DNA of 64,000 nt from Pedobacter psychroterrae (GTDB taxonomy: Bacteria; Bacteroidota; Bacteroidia; Sphingobacteriales; Sphingobacteriaceae): assembly GCF_004331695.1 (NCBI RefSeq), contig NZ_SJSL01000002.1:992001-1056000 (forward strand), given 5' to 3'. This document shows positions 54,727-63,414 of this stretch, piece after piece. How positions within the stretch are numbered: the stretch's first letter is position 1; each line of letters begins with the position of its first letter. The translations under genes were made by a program, and so were the position numbers. The notes beneath the pieces are model-generated. The model did not search any database, was not told where the DNA came from, and saw nothing but the letters and a program-made list of their open reading frames with translations.

Positions 54727-55098
54727 ATGAAAAAGAATAAGATAATTTTTTGGGTGGCAACTGCCATCATCATACTTTGGGAGGGCCTGATGCCGTTGGG
54801 TACGCTGCTGTTTTCACCAGAGTATGCTACTGTGGGTACGAGACCTTTGGGTTATCCGGATTATTTTGCCTACACACTGATCATTTGTAAGGTATTGGGT
54901 GTTCTGGCAATTTCTTATCCTAAAACACCAGCTAAGCTACAGGAATGGGCTTATGCAGGGCTTACTTTCAGTTTAATCTTTGCCTTCATCAGTCATGCCT
55001 GTGTAGATAAGAACATTGGGTATATGCTAATGCCACTAGTGGTATTGGCGATCCTGGCGGTTTCGTATGTGTATAAAAATAAAATTCCTGATGCTTAA
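54727..55098 (+). CDS. DoxX-like small membrane protein
   Basis: A 123-aa inner-membrane protein with four hydrophobic segments (about 6-24, 43-62, 72-92, 97-115). GYPDYFAYTLIICKVLGVLAISYP in the second segment and the KLQEWAYAGLTFSLIFAFISHA third segment fit the DoxX-like (DoxX_2) family. No enzymatic residues are evident. The ATG at 54727 follows the SRPBCC stop by 25 bp; a start at 54685 would overlap that gene and add residues before the first membrane segment without purpose. Confidence 0.8.
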   Translation: MKKNKIIFWVATAIIILWEGLMPLGTLLFSPEYATVGTRPLGYPDYFAYTLIICKVLGVLAISYPKTPAKLQEWAYAGLTFSLIFAFISHACVDKNIGYMLMPLVVLAILAVSYVYKNKIPDA

Positions 55099-55109
55099 TT
55101 TATGCAGCT

Positions 55110-55508
55110 ATGATTGCGCATGTTGATGACAAATTGATCAGCGGGGTTTTCATTACTTTTTCCGGGAATTGTAAAAAGGCCCTCAGCTTCTATCAAAGCT
55201 GTTTCGGGGGCCTATTACAATTTGAAAGTTTTGGAGGAGTAGTAAATGGATATGTCGAAACGCCTGTCGTAAGCGGATCATTGGTTTCCGACAGGATAAT
55301 TATTCATGGTTCGGACCTGGTACACAATGAAGGAAGAAAGCTGGGAAACTATATGGCTATTTTTCTGCCTTGTAAAAGTACCAGCGACAGGAAAGAGCTC
55401 CTTGTAAAAATGGAATTTGATAAAGGGAACTTTCCTGTAACTGATTATGAGCAAAAGCTAATTGAAGTAACTGATGCTTTCGATGTGAGGTGGATACTGG
55501 GCATTTAA
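55110..55508 (+). CDS. VOC-superfamily protein (PhnB-like)
   Basis: A 132-aa cytoplasmic protein of the glyoxalase/bleomycin-resistance fold. ITFSGNCKKALSFYQSCFGG near the start is the family's typical first beta-alpha unit; the end DAFDVRWILGI matches the closing strand. The usual metal-binding His and Glu set of PhnB-type proteins is incomplete, so it may not be an active dioxygenase or lyase. It follows the DoxX-like gene by 11 bp and is convergent with the third GH78 gene, 8 bp away. Confidence 0.75.
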   Translation: MIAHVDDKLISGVFITFSGNCKKALSFYQSCFGGLLQFESFGGVVNGYVETPVVSGSLVSDRIIIHGSDLVHNEGRKLGNYMAIFLPCKSTSDRKELLVKMEFDKGNFPVTDYEQKLIEVTDAFDVRWILGI

Positions 55509-55516
55509 ACAATTCC

Positions 55517-58348
55517 CTACAGCGTAGTGCTAAAAGCATACGTGCCCGAACCTACACTGATAACCTGATATCCTCCTACTCTGTTTTTAATCTTTAGATC
55601 AGGGTTGTTTTTAATGGACTTGCCACCCTCCATAGTCTCTCCTTCAGCATTTGATGGAATATAGATATCTGCCTTAGTGTTTACCGGAATGGTTACCTCC
55701 ATGGTGAGTTGCTTTCCGTTTTTCTTCCATGAGGAAACTACCTTTCCATTAATCGAATGATAAGCAGCCTTTACATAGTTGATGCGGTCAGGTGCGATTT
55801 CAGGACGGATGCTGAATGTGCGGTATCCGGTTTCGTCAAGTTTAATACCTGCCATATTTCCAAACATCCATTCGTTTACTGCGCCAAATGCATAGTGGTT
55901 GAAGGAATTCATGCCCGCATTGTTGGTGAAGCCTTTGTCTTTGATGTAGCTGTCCCAGCGCTCCCAAATGGTGTTTGCACCATTGATCACCTCAAAGCCC
56001 CAGGATGGATATTCTGTGCTGAGCAATAGCTGGTAGGCTACGTCGCTGTTGCCGGTTTCAGAAAGAGCCGGCAATAAAGGTTTGACACCCAGGAACCCGG
56101 TAGACAATTTACCCCCGTTTTCTTTGATCAGGGTAGCCAGACGCTGGCCGGCTTTTGCTTTCAATGTGGGAGAAAGTAGATCCATATAAATTGCATTTGC
56201 ATAGGCAGTTTGGGTGTCACCGTCAAATAAACGATCCTCACCGGAAGTAACTACAGAACTGCCTTTCTTTTGAAAAATACCTTGTTCATTGATATAGTTG
56301 GCGGCAATAGCCTGTTTTATTTTACTAAATACCTCCTTATATTTTTTCACGTCTTCCGTGACTTTGATTGCGTGGGCCATTTCTGCCATCATCGAGGCGC
56401 AATTGGCATAATACATGGTGGCCAGGAAATAGGAAGGCGTTTGCTTTCCTACAGAAAGCCAGTCGCCAAACCCTCCGTTGGTAGAGATATCTTTAAATGT
56501 ATCTTCCGTATAATAGTATTTTCCTTCGCTTTTGCTTTCTAAAAAGTCGAGGTAAGCGACCATATTCGGCCAGAATTTCTTGATTACGGTAATGTCTCCG
56601 TAAGTCTTGAAGATGGTATACGGACAGATAATTCCGGCTTCAGACCAACCAGGGGAATAGGTGTCGGTAACCCGGATGTTTGGTGCAGGTGCATAGATGG
56701 GATAAGCATTGTCTTTTCTTTGCGCATCATTTAAATCTACCAGCCATTTGGTATAAAAGGCCGAAATATCATTGTTGAAGGATGCGGATTGAATGTAAAC
56801 CTGAGCATCACCTGTCCAGCCCAGGCGCTCATCGCGTTGCGGACAATCTGTAGGCACTTCAAAGTAATTCGATTGCTGGGTCCATACAATGTTATGGTAC
56901 AACTGGTTCACCATTTTATTATCAGTTTCAAAGCTCCCTGCCACTGGCATGACTGAAGTCATGACTATGCCGGTGATGGCGTCCAGTGCTGGCTGATAAC
57001 GAAAGCCTTCAACCTCTACATATTGAAAACCATGATAGGTAAACTGTGGCATCCAGGTTTCGCCATTAGGATCGCCCTTTAATATATAAGTATCTGTAGC
57101 CCTCGCCCTCCTTAAATTTTCGGTCATGATCCTTCCGTCGGGATGCAGCATTTCGCCATATTTTAACCTGATGGTATCTCCGGCCTTACCTTTTACCTGC
57201 AAACGGACAAGCCCTGCGAAGTTCTGTCCCAGGTCGACGTTGTATTTTCCGCCAGGTCGCGGTGTTACAGACTTAGCTTTTAACTCTTTCAGTACCTGTA
57301 CCGGATTGCCGGGATATACTTCAATCTTTCTTTCAGCCTTATCTGGATAAATGGTGGCATTTTGCCAGTTGCTTGTGTTCAGGCCGGGTTTGAGCCAATC
57401 CTTCAGTTCCAGTTGCGCATTATAGGTTTCTCCATTTAAAATGTCCGATTCTATAAGTGCACCTTTGGCGGTTTTCCAGGAAGCATCGGTACCGACAAGC
57501 TCGACTTTACCATCTGCATAGGTGATTTCAACCTGTGCTTTGAGCAATGGAACGTCGCCATAAAATTTATCAACTACCGGGTTGCCTACCAGGAGTGCAT
57601 AACCCAGGTACCCTGAGTACCATCCGGAAGAAATAACAGAACCAAATACATTTTTTCCGGCTTTTAGTTCGTTGGTGATATCATATACCTGATAATAAAC
57701 ACGTTTATTATAATCTGTCCATCCCGGTGTGAAATAATCTTTACCCGCACGTTTTCCATTTACATAGAACTCATACAAGCCAAGTGCGGTGATATACAGC
57801 CTTGCTTTTATTACCTTTTTGCTAATTCCTATTTCTTTTCTAAAATAAGGTGATGGAGGCAAATGGTAATCTTTGCCCTTTCCAAATGCATTCAAATTGC
57901 TCCCTATCCATTCAGCGCGCCACGCTGATTTTGACAGTAAGCCCATTTCCCAGCTGGATACATTGCTCCAGGTACCCACTTTTCCGGCCTTGTCCCAACT
58001 ACGGACCCGCCAATAATACCTTTTGCCGGCAAGTAATGGCTTGCCTGTATAATTTATTTGATTGGTATGGTTGGATTTAACCTGCTGACTGTTCCAGACG
58101 TCGGCCTTGCCGGTACTTAATAGTGCTTTGGAAGTAGCTACCTGGATTTGATAAGCCGTTTGTACCTGATTTTTTAACGAAGATACCAATTCCCAGCTCA
58201 GTCTTGGTTTCAGTTCCTCGATCACAGGGTTTACTTTATATTCAGTCCTTAGGTTTACCGCAGAAAGAGGGGCAGCGGTTTTTTGTGCATTAGTATTGGT
58301 GAATTGAGTCGCGAAACTAAGCAGTAAGATGTATTTGACAGGCATCAT
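55517..58348 (-). CDS. Alpha-L-rhamnosidase, GH78 (third copy)
   Basis: A 943-aa exported enzyme with signal peptide 1-21 (FTNTNAQ) and the same five-domain GH78 plan as the pair at 2154-7690. Here the motif is the widespread DCPQRDERLGWTGD from D501, with E507 as the expected general acid, W511 and D514 in place; the base region is GANTIWERW. This is the most canonical of the three, while the other two have changed residues. It is alone on its strand and divergent from the Tat-oxidoreductase cluster across 314 bp, so it may provide that cluster with substrate or share its regulation. No copy of the 45-bp element is found upstream. Confidence 0.94.
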   Translation of the reverse strand: MMPVKYILLLSFATQFTNTNAQKTAAPLSAVNLRTEYKVNPVIEELKPRLSWELVSSLKNQVQTAYQIQVATSKALLSTGKADVWNSQQVKSNHTNQINYTGKPLLAGKRYYWRVRSWDKAGKVGTWSNVSSWEMGLLSKSAWRAEWIGSNLNAFGKGKDYHLPPSPYFRKEIGISKKVIKARLYITALGLYEFYVNGKRAGKDYFTPGWTDYNKRVYYQVYDITNELKAGKNVFGSVISSGWYSGYLGYALLVGNPVVDKFYGDVPLLKAQVEITYADGKVELVGTDASWKTAKGALIESDILNGETYNAQLELKDWLKPGLNTSNWQNATIYPDKAERKIEVYPGNPVQVLKELKAKSVTPRPGGKYNVDLGQNFAGLVRLQVKGKAGDTIRLKYGEMLHPDGRIMTENLRRARATDTYILKGDPNGETWMPQFTYHGFQYVEVEGFRYQPALDAITGIVMTSVMPVAGSFETDNKMVNQLYHNIVWTQQSNYFEVPTDCPQRDERLGWTGDAQVYIQSASFNNDISAFYTKWLVDLNDAQRKDNAYPIYAPAPNIRVTDTYSPGWSEAGIICPYTIFKTYGDITVIKKFWPNMVAYLDFLESKSEGKYYYTEDTFKDISTNGGFGDWLSVGKQTPSYFLATMYYANCASMMAEMAHAIKVTEDVKKYKEVFSKIKQAIAANYINEQGIFQKKGSSVVTSGEDRLFDGDTQTAYANAIYMDLLSPTLKAKAGQRLATLIKENGGKLSTGFLGVKPLLPALSETGNSDVAYQLLLSTEYPSWGFEVINGANTIWERWDSYIKDKGFTNNAGMNSFNHYAFGAVNEWMFGNMAGIKLDETGYRTFSIRPEIAPDRINYVKAAYHSINGKVVSSWKKNGKQLTMEVTIPVNTKADIYIPSNAEGETMEGGKSIKNNPDLKIKNRVGGYQVISVGSGTYAFSTTL

Positions 58349-58662
58349 TGTTTATTGATATAAGTGGCTTTATATATTTGGTGTTTGCTAAGCTATATTA
58401 TTTTCCTTTTATAACTATCCTGACCTGTCGGCTGGGCTATTATAAAAAAGTTAATTCTTAATATTTTAAAAAACGAATTAGAACTTTTTAATATTTATAA
58501 AATGTTTTCTTACATTAGGAGCTGCATTAAAATTATATTGTCTGATCGTGATGAGCAGGTAGGTACAGGATGAAATTGTTGTTGTTTTATGCTACATTAC
58601 ATGCTTAATTGCCATTGCCAGAACAGTATACCAAACATGCAAACACATAAATATAACCTAAT
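58349..58662. promoter_or_regulatory. Divergent intergenic region between GH78 and the Tat-oxidoreductase cluster
   Basis: These 314 bp are very AT-rich and contain no gene. An imperfect inverted repeat is at 58445-58457 (AAAAAGTTAATTC, on the plus strand) and 58475-58489 (GAATT-ag-AACTTTTT), with a 2-base bulge and a 17-base loop region; it could be an operator. No exact TAnnTTTG box was found for either divergent gene. Confidence 0.4.
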
Positions 58663-59934
58663 ATGATACCGAAAGAACCAACTTCAAGAAGAGATTTTAT
58701 TAAAAAAACTGCGGTAGGAGTGGCCGCTTTTACCATCGTACCCCGATACGTTTTGGGTGGGACGGGATTTATTGCGCCCAGTGACAAGCTTACCAAAGCG
58801 GTAATTGGCGTAGGCTCTATGGGACGGGGGCATTTTGAATATGAAGGCACCCAGGTAGTGGCAATCTGTGATGTGGATAAAAGACACATTGCACAAGCCC
58901 TTCCTTCACTGGATAAAGGTGTAAAGACCTTTAGTGATTACCGCGAGCTGCTAAAGCTGCCTGAGGTAGATATTGTGCACATCGCTACACCACCACACTG
59001 GCATGGGATTATGTCGGTAGATGCGGCAAATGCAGGGAAGGATGTTTGGTGTGAAAAACCGATGACGCATACTATAGGCGAGGGTAAGCGTGTGATGGAG
59101 GCTGTGCAGCAGCATGGCAGAATGTTCAGGCTAAATACCTGGTTTAGGTTTAAAGACACTTTTTATGGAATGGGTACGACTGTGAAACCGATCAAGAAGC
59201 TGGTTGACAGTGGAATGCTAGGATGGCCATTGAAGGTTACAGTAGGTAAACATACAGGTTATGACTGGAAGTTTTACTGGGTAGGAAAAGACAACCTTCC
59301 GGTAGAGCCTGTTCCTGCGGAGCTTGATTATGATATGTGGTTGGGTCCGGCACCTTTTAAGCCTTATAGTACACACAGGGTTCATCAGACTTTCCGTGGG
59401 TATTGGGATTATGATGGTGGTGGTCTGGCTGATATGGGTCAGCATTATATAGATCCGATACAATACTTCTTGGGTAAGGATAATAACAGTCCTGTGTCTG
59501 TAGAGATTGATGCACCGCAACAACACAGCGATGCGGTAGGTACCTGGAGACGTATTACTTATACCTATGCTGATGGTTGCCAGATTGTTTTAGACGGCGA
59601 AGGTAAAGACACCAACGTACCTTATATAGAGGGACCAAAAGGTAAACTTTATCCTGGGTTTAAATCTGATATTCCCGATCTGCAGCGTAAACTTGCTGCT
59701 TTTCCTGATCCGGAACCACAGATCACCAGTTTTACAGAGTCGGTAAAAACCAGGCAGAAGTTTGCACTTAATGAAGAAAATGGACACCGCTCATGTAACA
59801 TTGTTAATATTGGACTGGTGGCCCTGCGATTGGGACGCTCTTTAAAGTTTGATCCTGTAAAACAGGAGTTTATAGACGATGAAGGTGCCAACAAATTGCT
59901 CAATCCTGTAATGCGTGCACCTTATACTATTTAA
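58663..59934 (+). CDS. Tat-exported Gfo/Idh/MocA oxidoreductase
   Basis: A 423-aa oxidoreductase exported folded with its nucleotide by the Tat route: SRRDFIKKTAVGVAAFTIVP at residues 8-27 is a full twin-arginine signal. The Rossmann part has IGVGSMGRGH, CDVDKRH and the conserved Lys in CEKPMTHTI (near 124); the C-terminal domain has a DYDGGGLADMGQHYIDPIQYFLG segment with the family's catalytic-region His. Exported members oxidise a sugar hydroxyl, typically C3, in glycosides, or act by an NAD-dependent elimination cycle (GH109). With a DUF1080 protein next door, C3 oxidation is more likely. Confidence 0.85.
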   Translation: MIPKEPTSRRDFIKKTAVGVAAFTIVPRYVLGGTGFIAPSDKLTKAVIGVGSMGRGHFEYEGTQVVAICDVDKRHIAQALPSLDKGVKTFSDYRELLKLPEVDIVHIATPPHWHGIMSVDAANAGKDVWCEKPMTHTIGEGKRVMEAVQQHGRMFRLNTWFRFKDTFYGMGTTVKPIKKLVDSGMLGWPLKVTVGKHTGYDWKFYWVGKDNLPVEPVPAELDYDMWLGPAPFKPYSTHRVHQTFRGYWDYDGGGLADMGQHYIDPIQYFLGKDNNSPVSVEIDAPQQHSDAVGTWRRITYTYADGCQIVLDGEGKDTNVPYIEGPKGKLYPGFKSDIPDLQRKLAAFPDPEPQITSFTESVKTRQKFALNEENGHRSCNIVNIGLVALRLGRSLKFDPVKQEFIDDEGANKLLNPVMRAPYTI

Positions 59935-59972
59935 ATAATCCATAAGAAAGAACCAATTACAATATAATAATA

Positions 59973-62900
59973 ATGATAAAGAGAATATTATTTGTGCTGC
60001 TTGCAATAGTGATGCTATATGATGTGGCACTTGCACAAAATACGGATCAGCGTACTGTGACAACCCGCATTGCGGATCTACTGGCGCAATTGCCTTCGGA
60101 CGACGCCAAACAATTAAAAAGTAACATGCAGGATATCTCGCAGTTGGGGGTAGACGGTTACGTGACCCTAATCAGCGGATTGGTACCTCAGGGTAAGGGC
60201 AATAATAGCTTAATTGAATATGCAGTGAGCGGATTTTCGGGCTATGTAAGTCAGCCCGGACAAGAAAGCCTCCGCAAAATGGCAGCAGATGCGTACTGCA
60301 AAGTGTTGCCTCAGTTAAGCGATAAGCAAAATAAATCGTTCATCATCAGTCAGTTTGAACTGGTAGGCGATGATGCTTCCGTAGCTTGTCTTTCTGCATA
60401 CCTGAAAGATGCTGATCTTGCAGATCCGGCATCCAGATCATTGGTAAAGATTAATACACCTGCTGCTAAAGCTGCTTTGATAGCTGCTTTGTCGGGAGGT
60501 ACGCCAGAACGCGCACTGGTTTCTGTAATTGAAGCATTGGGACATACAGGTTCTAAAGAGGCAGCCACTGCTATCAAACAATTGATATCAGGTGTCAGCA
60601 CCGCGGAACTGTCTAAAGTGAGTTTATTCTCATTAGCACATATTGCAGACCCATCAGCGGAATCGGTATTGGCCAAAGCTGCTGAAAGTGCAGGTTATAA
60701 ATATGAGCAGACCAATGCGGTGGCAGCTTATTTATTGTTTGCACAAAAATCACTGGCTACTGATAAAGCATTATCAGCTAAAATCGCAAAACAGTTGCTA
60801 TCCAATGTAAAGGATGAACAACAAGTTGATATTCGCATCGCGGCGCTAAAGTTATTGGCTGAATCTGATAACAGTCAGGAATATCTGCTTGCTGCAATGG
60901 ACGATAGCAATTTTGAATATAAAGCTGCGGCTTTGGGATTTGCATTGCCGGGTTTAACGGCAGATAATACTGCCCAATGGGTAAAAAAAATAGCTAAAGC
61001 TGATCCTGCTACTCAGGTAGCTATCCTGAGCACGCTTGGAGAAAGTAAGTCGCAAACTGCTTTGCCTGCAATAGTGAAATTACTCAAGCATAAAGATGCG
61101 TCTGTAAGACATGCTGCTATTGCCGCAGCGGCAAAAATAGGACAGGAGGCTGCGCTGGAAGATTTCCTTAAAGCTACAGCTAAAGCAGATGCAGCAGACC
61201 TTACCGCTTATTCTGACGCAATATTGAGAATGAAAGGCGATGGCATCACTTCAAAGATTGCAGCTTATATACCAAAAGCAAAACCAAATGTACAGGTTGC
61301 CCTGATCAATGTATTGGCTGCACGTGCAGCGGGTGCACAGTCGGCCACGGTCTTTAGCTTGCTTGCCAATAAGAATCCCGAAGTAAGGAGTGCCGCTTTT
61401 GCCGCATTAAGCAAAACTGCAGGCAGCGATAACTTGCCGCAATTATATACCTTGCTCAATGAAACCACAGATCAGACTGAACTGATCAAAGTACAGGATG
61501 CTGTGATAGCAGCGCTTTCCAGTGGTCAGAATGCTGATCAACAAGTAGATGCCGTGCTGACACAAATGGCTGCTGCCCCTGATGATAAAAAATTATTGTT
61601 CTATAAAGTATTAGGCAGTTTAGGTGGTGCAAAATCACTGGCTGCTGTTTCAACCGCTTTCAATTCTGGTAATGAAGCCTCAAAGAAAGCTGCTTTGGAT
61701 GCTTTATCTGCCTGGGTAGACGCAGGTTCAGCTGAGGAACTGATCAAAATAGCCAGACAGACTAGTGATGCGGCGTATCTGGATCAGGCACTGCAAGGTT
61801 ATCTTCGCCTGATCAGTGCTTCACCGGCCAGTGCTGAGCAAAAGCTATTATTGCTTCGCAATGCGATGGATGTGGCTAAAACTACCGCTCAAAAACAGCA
61901 GATCCTAAAACAGACAGAACAAGCAAAAAGCTTTAATGCGATCGTTTTTGCAGGTAAATACTTGGATGATCCGGCATTGCAGCAGGCTGCTGCAAACGCA
62001 GTGATGAACATCACTATGGCGGGAAAATACAATGGTACAATTGTTAAAGATTTGCTAAACAAGACCATTACAGTAATAACAGGTCCGGATAGTGGCTACC
62101 AGAAAGAGGGAATGAAAAAATACATTTCTGAGATGTCGGCTGAAGAAGGTTTTGTGAAGGTGTTTAACGGTACTGATCTTACTGGCTGGAAAGGCCTGGT
62201 AGGAGATCCGATCAAACGCAGTAAAATGGATGCAAAGACATTGGCAGAGGCTCAGGCTAAAGCTGATGAGGTGGCTCAAAAAGGCTGGAAAGTAGTGAAT
62301 GGCGAACTTCAGTTCCAGATCCACGGTGATAACCTGGCTACAGTAAAGAAATATGGCGATATGGAGATGCTGGTAGACTGGAAAATTATCGACGATAAGA
62401 AAGGCGAAGGCGATGCAGGTATCTATCTGCGTGGTACGCCTCAGGTACAGATATGGGACCTTGCAAGGACTAATGTAGGTGCGCAGGTAGGTTCAGGTGG
62501 TTTGTACAACAACCAGACTAACCCAAGCAAACCATTAAAAGTAGCTGACAATAAACTGGATGAGTGGAATACCTTCCGCATTTTGATGAAAGGCGACAGG
62601 GTCACTGTATGGCTGAACGGTGAACTGGTGACTGACAACGTTGTCCTTGAAAACTTTTGGGACAGAAGCTTGCCAATCTTTGCAGAAGAGCAGATAGAAT
62701 TGCAGGCACATGGATCGCCTGTAGCATACAGGGATATTTATATCAGGGAGATCCCTCGTCCGAAACCTTTTGAGCTAAGCGCGCAAGAGAAAAAAGAAGG
62801 CTATCAGGTGTTGTTTGACGGTACCAACATGCATAGCTGGATGGGTAATACTACAGATTATGTAATTGAAAATGGCAATATTGCTATCAGACCGGTACCA

Positions 62901-63392
62901 GGCAAAGGATCGGGCGGCAATTTATTCACTAAAAAAGAATACAGTGATTTTGTATTCAGGTTTGAATTTCAACTAACTACGGGTGCAAACAATGGATTGG
63001 GTATCCGCGCTCCTCTGGAAGGAGATGCTGCCTATACAGGAATGGAGCTACAGATATTGGACAATGAAGCGCCAATCTATAAAGACCTGCATGTGTATCA
63101 GTACCATGGTTCAGTATATGGAACAATGGCTGCAAAGAGAGGATTTTTGAAGCCTCTGGGAGAGTGGAACTATCAGGAAGTAATTGTAAATGGTCCGAAG
63201 ATCAAAGTGATCCTGAACGGTACTGTGATCCTTGACGGCGACCTTACACCATTCCGTAAGAATGGTACTCCGGATAAATTAGATCACCCGGGCATTCACA
63301 GGGCTAGCGGACACATTGGGTTTTTGGGTCACGGATCGCCATTGCAGTTCAGAAATATCAGGGTTAAAGAATTAAAAAATACAAAGAAATAG
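59973..63392 (+). CDS. HEAT-repeat protein with two C-terminal DUF1080 domains
   Basis: A 1139-aa exported protein; signal peptide 1-22 (DVALAQ). Residues about 60-715 are Ala/Leu-rich helical HEAT-like repeats with recurring segments such as HKDASVRHAAIAAAAKIG and NKNPEVRSAAFAALSKTAG. Two DUF1080 (3-keto-glycoside-acting, LamG-like) domains follow: about 723-925 (VKVFNGTDLTGWKG to YRDIYIREIPRP) and 942-1135 (YQVLFDGTNMHSWMG to FRNIRVKEL). DUF1080 proteins act on 3-keto sugars made by Gfo/Idh/MocA enzymes, and such genes flank this one on both sides. The repeats may be a scaffold holding partner enzymes. Confidence 0.87.
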   Translation: MIKRILFVLLAIVMLYDVALAQNTDQRTVTTRIADLLAQLPSDDAKQLKSNMQDISQLGVDGYVTLISGLVPQGKGNNSLIEYAVSGFSGYVSQPGQESLRKMAADAYCKVLPQLSDKQNKSFIISQFELVGDDASVACLSAYLKDADLADPASRSLVKINTPAAKAALIAALSGGTPERALVSVIEALGHTGSKEAATAIKQLISGVSTAELSKVSLFSLAHIADPSAESVLAKAAESAGYKYEQTNAVAAYLLFAQKSLATDKALSAKIAKQLLSNVKDEQQVDIRIAALKLLAESDNSQEYLLAAMDDSNFEYKAAALGFALPGLTADNTAQWVKKIAKADPATQVAILSTLGESKSQTALPAIVKLLKHKDASVRHAAIAAAAKIGQEAALEDFLKATAKADAADLTAYSDAILRMKGDGITSKIAAYIPKAKPNVQVALINVLAARAAGAQSATVFSLLANKNPEVRSAAFAALSKTAGSDNLPQLYTLLNETTDQTELIKVQDAVIAALSSGQNADQQVDAVLTQMAAAPDDKKLLFYKVLGSLGGAKSLAAVSTAFNSGNEASKKAALDALSAWVDAGSAEELIKIARQTSDAAYLDQALQGYLRLISASPASAEQKLLLLRNAMDVAKTTAQKQQILKQTEQAKSFNAIVFAGKYLDDPALQQAAANAVMNITMAGKYNGTIVKDLLNKTITVITGPDSGYQKEGMKKYISEMSAEEGFVKVFNGTDLTGWKGLVGDPIKRSKMDAKTLAEAQAKADEVAQKGWKVVNGELQFQIHGDNLATVKKYGDMEMLVDWKIIDDKKGEGDAGIYLRGTPQVQIWDLARTNVGAQVGSGGLYNNQTNPSKPLKVADNKLDEWNTFRILMKGDRVTVWLNGELVTDNVVLENFWDRSLPIFAEEQIELQAHGSPVAYRDIYIREIPRPKPFELSAQEKKEGYQVLFDGTNMHSWMGNTTDYVIENGNIAIRPVPGKGSGGNLFTKKEYSDFVFRFEFQLTTGANNGLGIRAPLEGDAAYTGMELQILDNEAPIYKDLHVYQYHGSVYGTMAAKRGFLKPLGEWNYQEVIVNGPKIKVILNGTVILDGDLTPFRKNGTPDKLDHPGIHRASGHIGFLGHGSPLQFRNIRVKELKNTKK

Positions 63393-63414
63393 ATTTTATA
63401 CAATAGAATAGATC

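Noticed and set aside
58414..58426. Half-copy of the activator element (AGGTCAGGATAGT on the minus strand) before the third GH78 gene
   Set aside because: Only the first block is similar, the second block and the -7 box are missing, so chance in an AT-rich region is a sufficient explanation.
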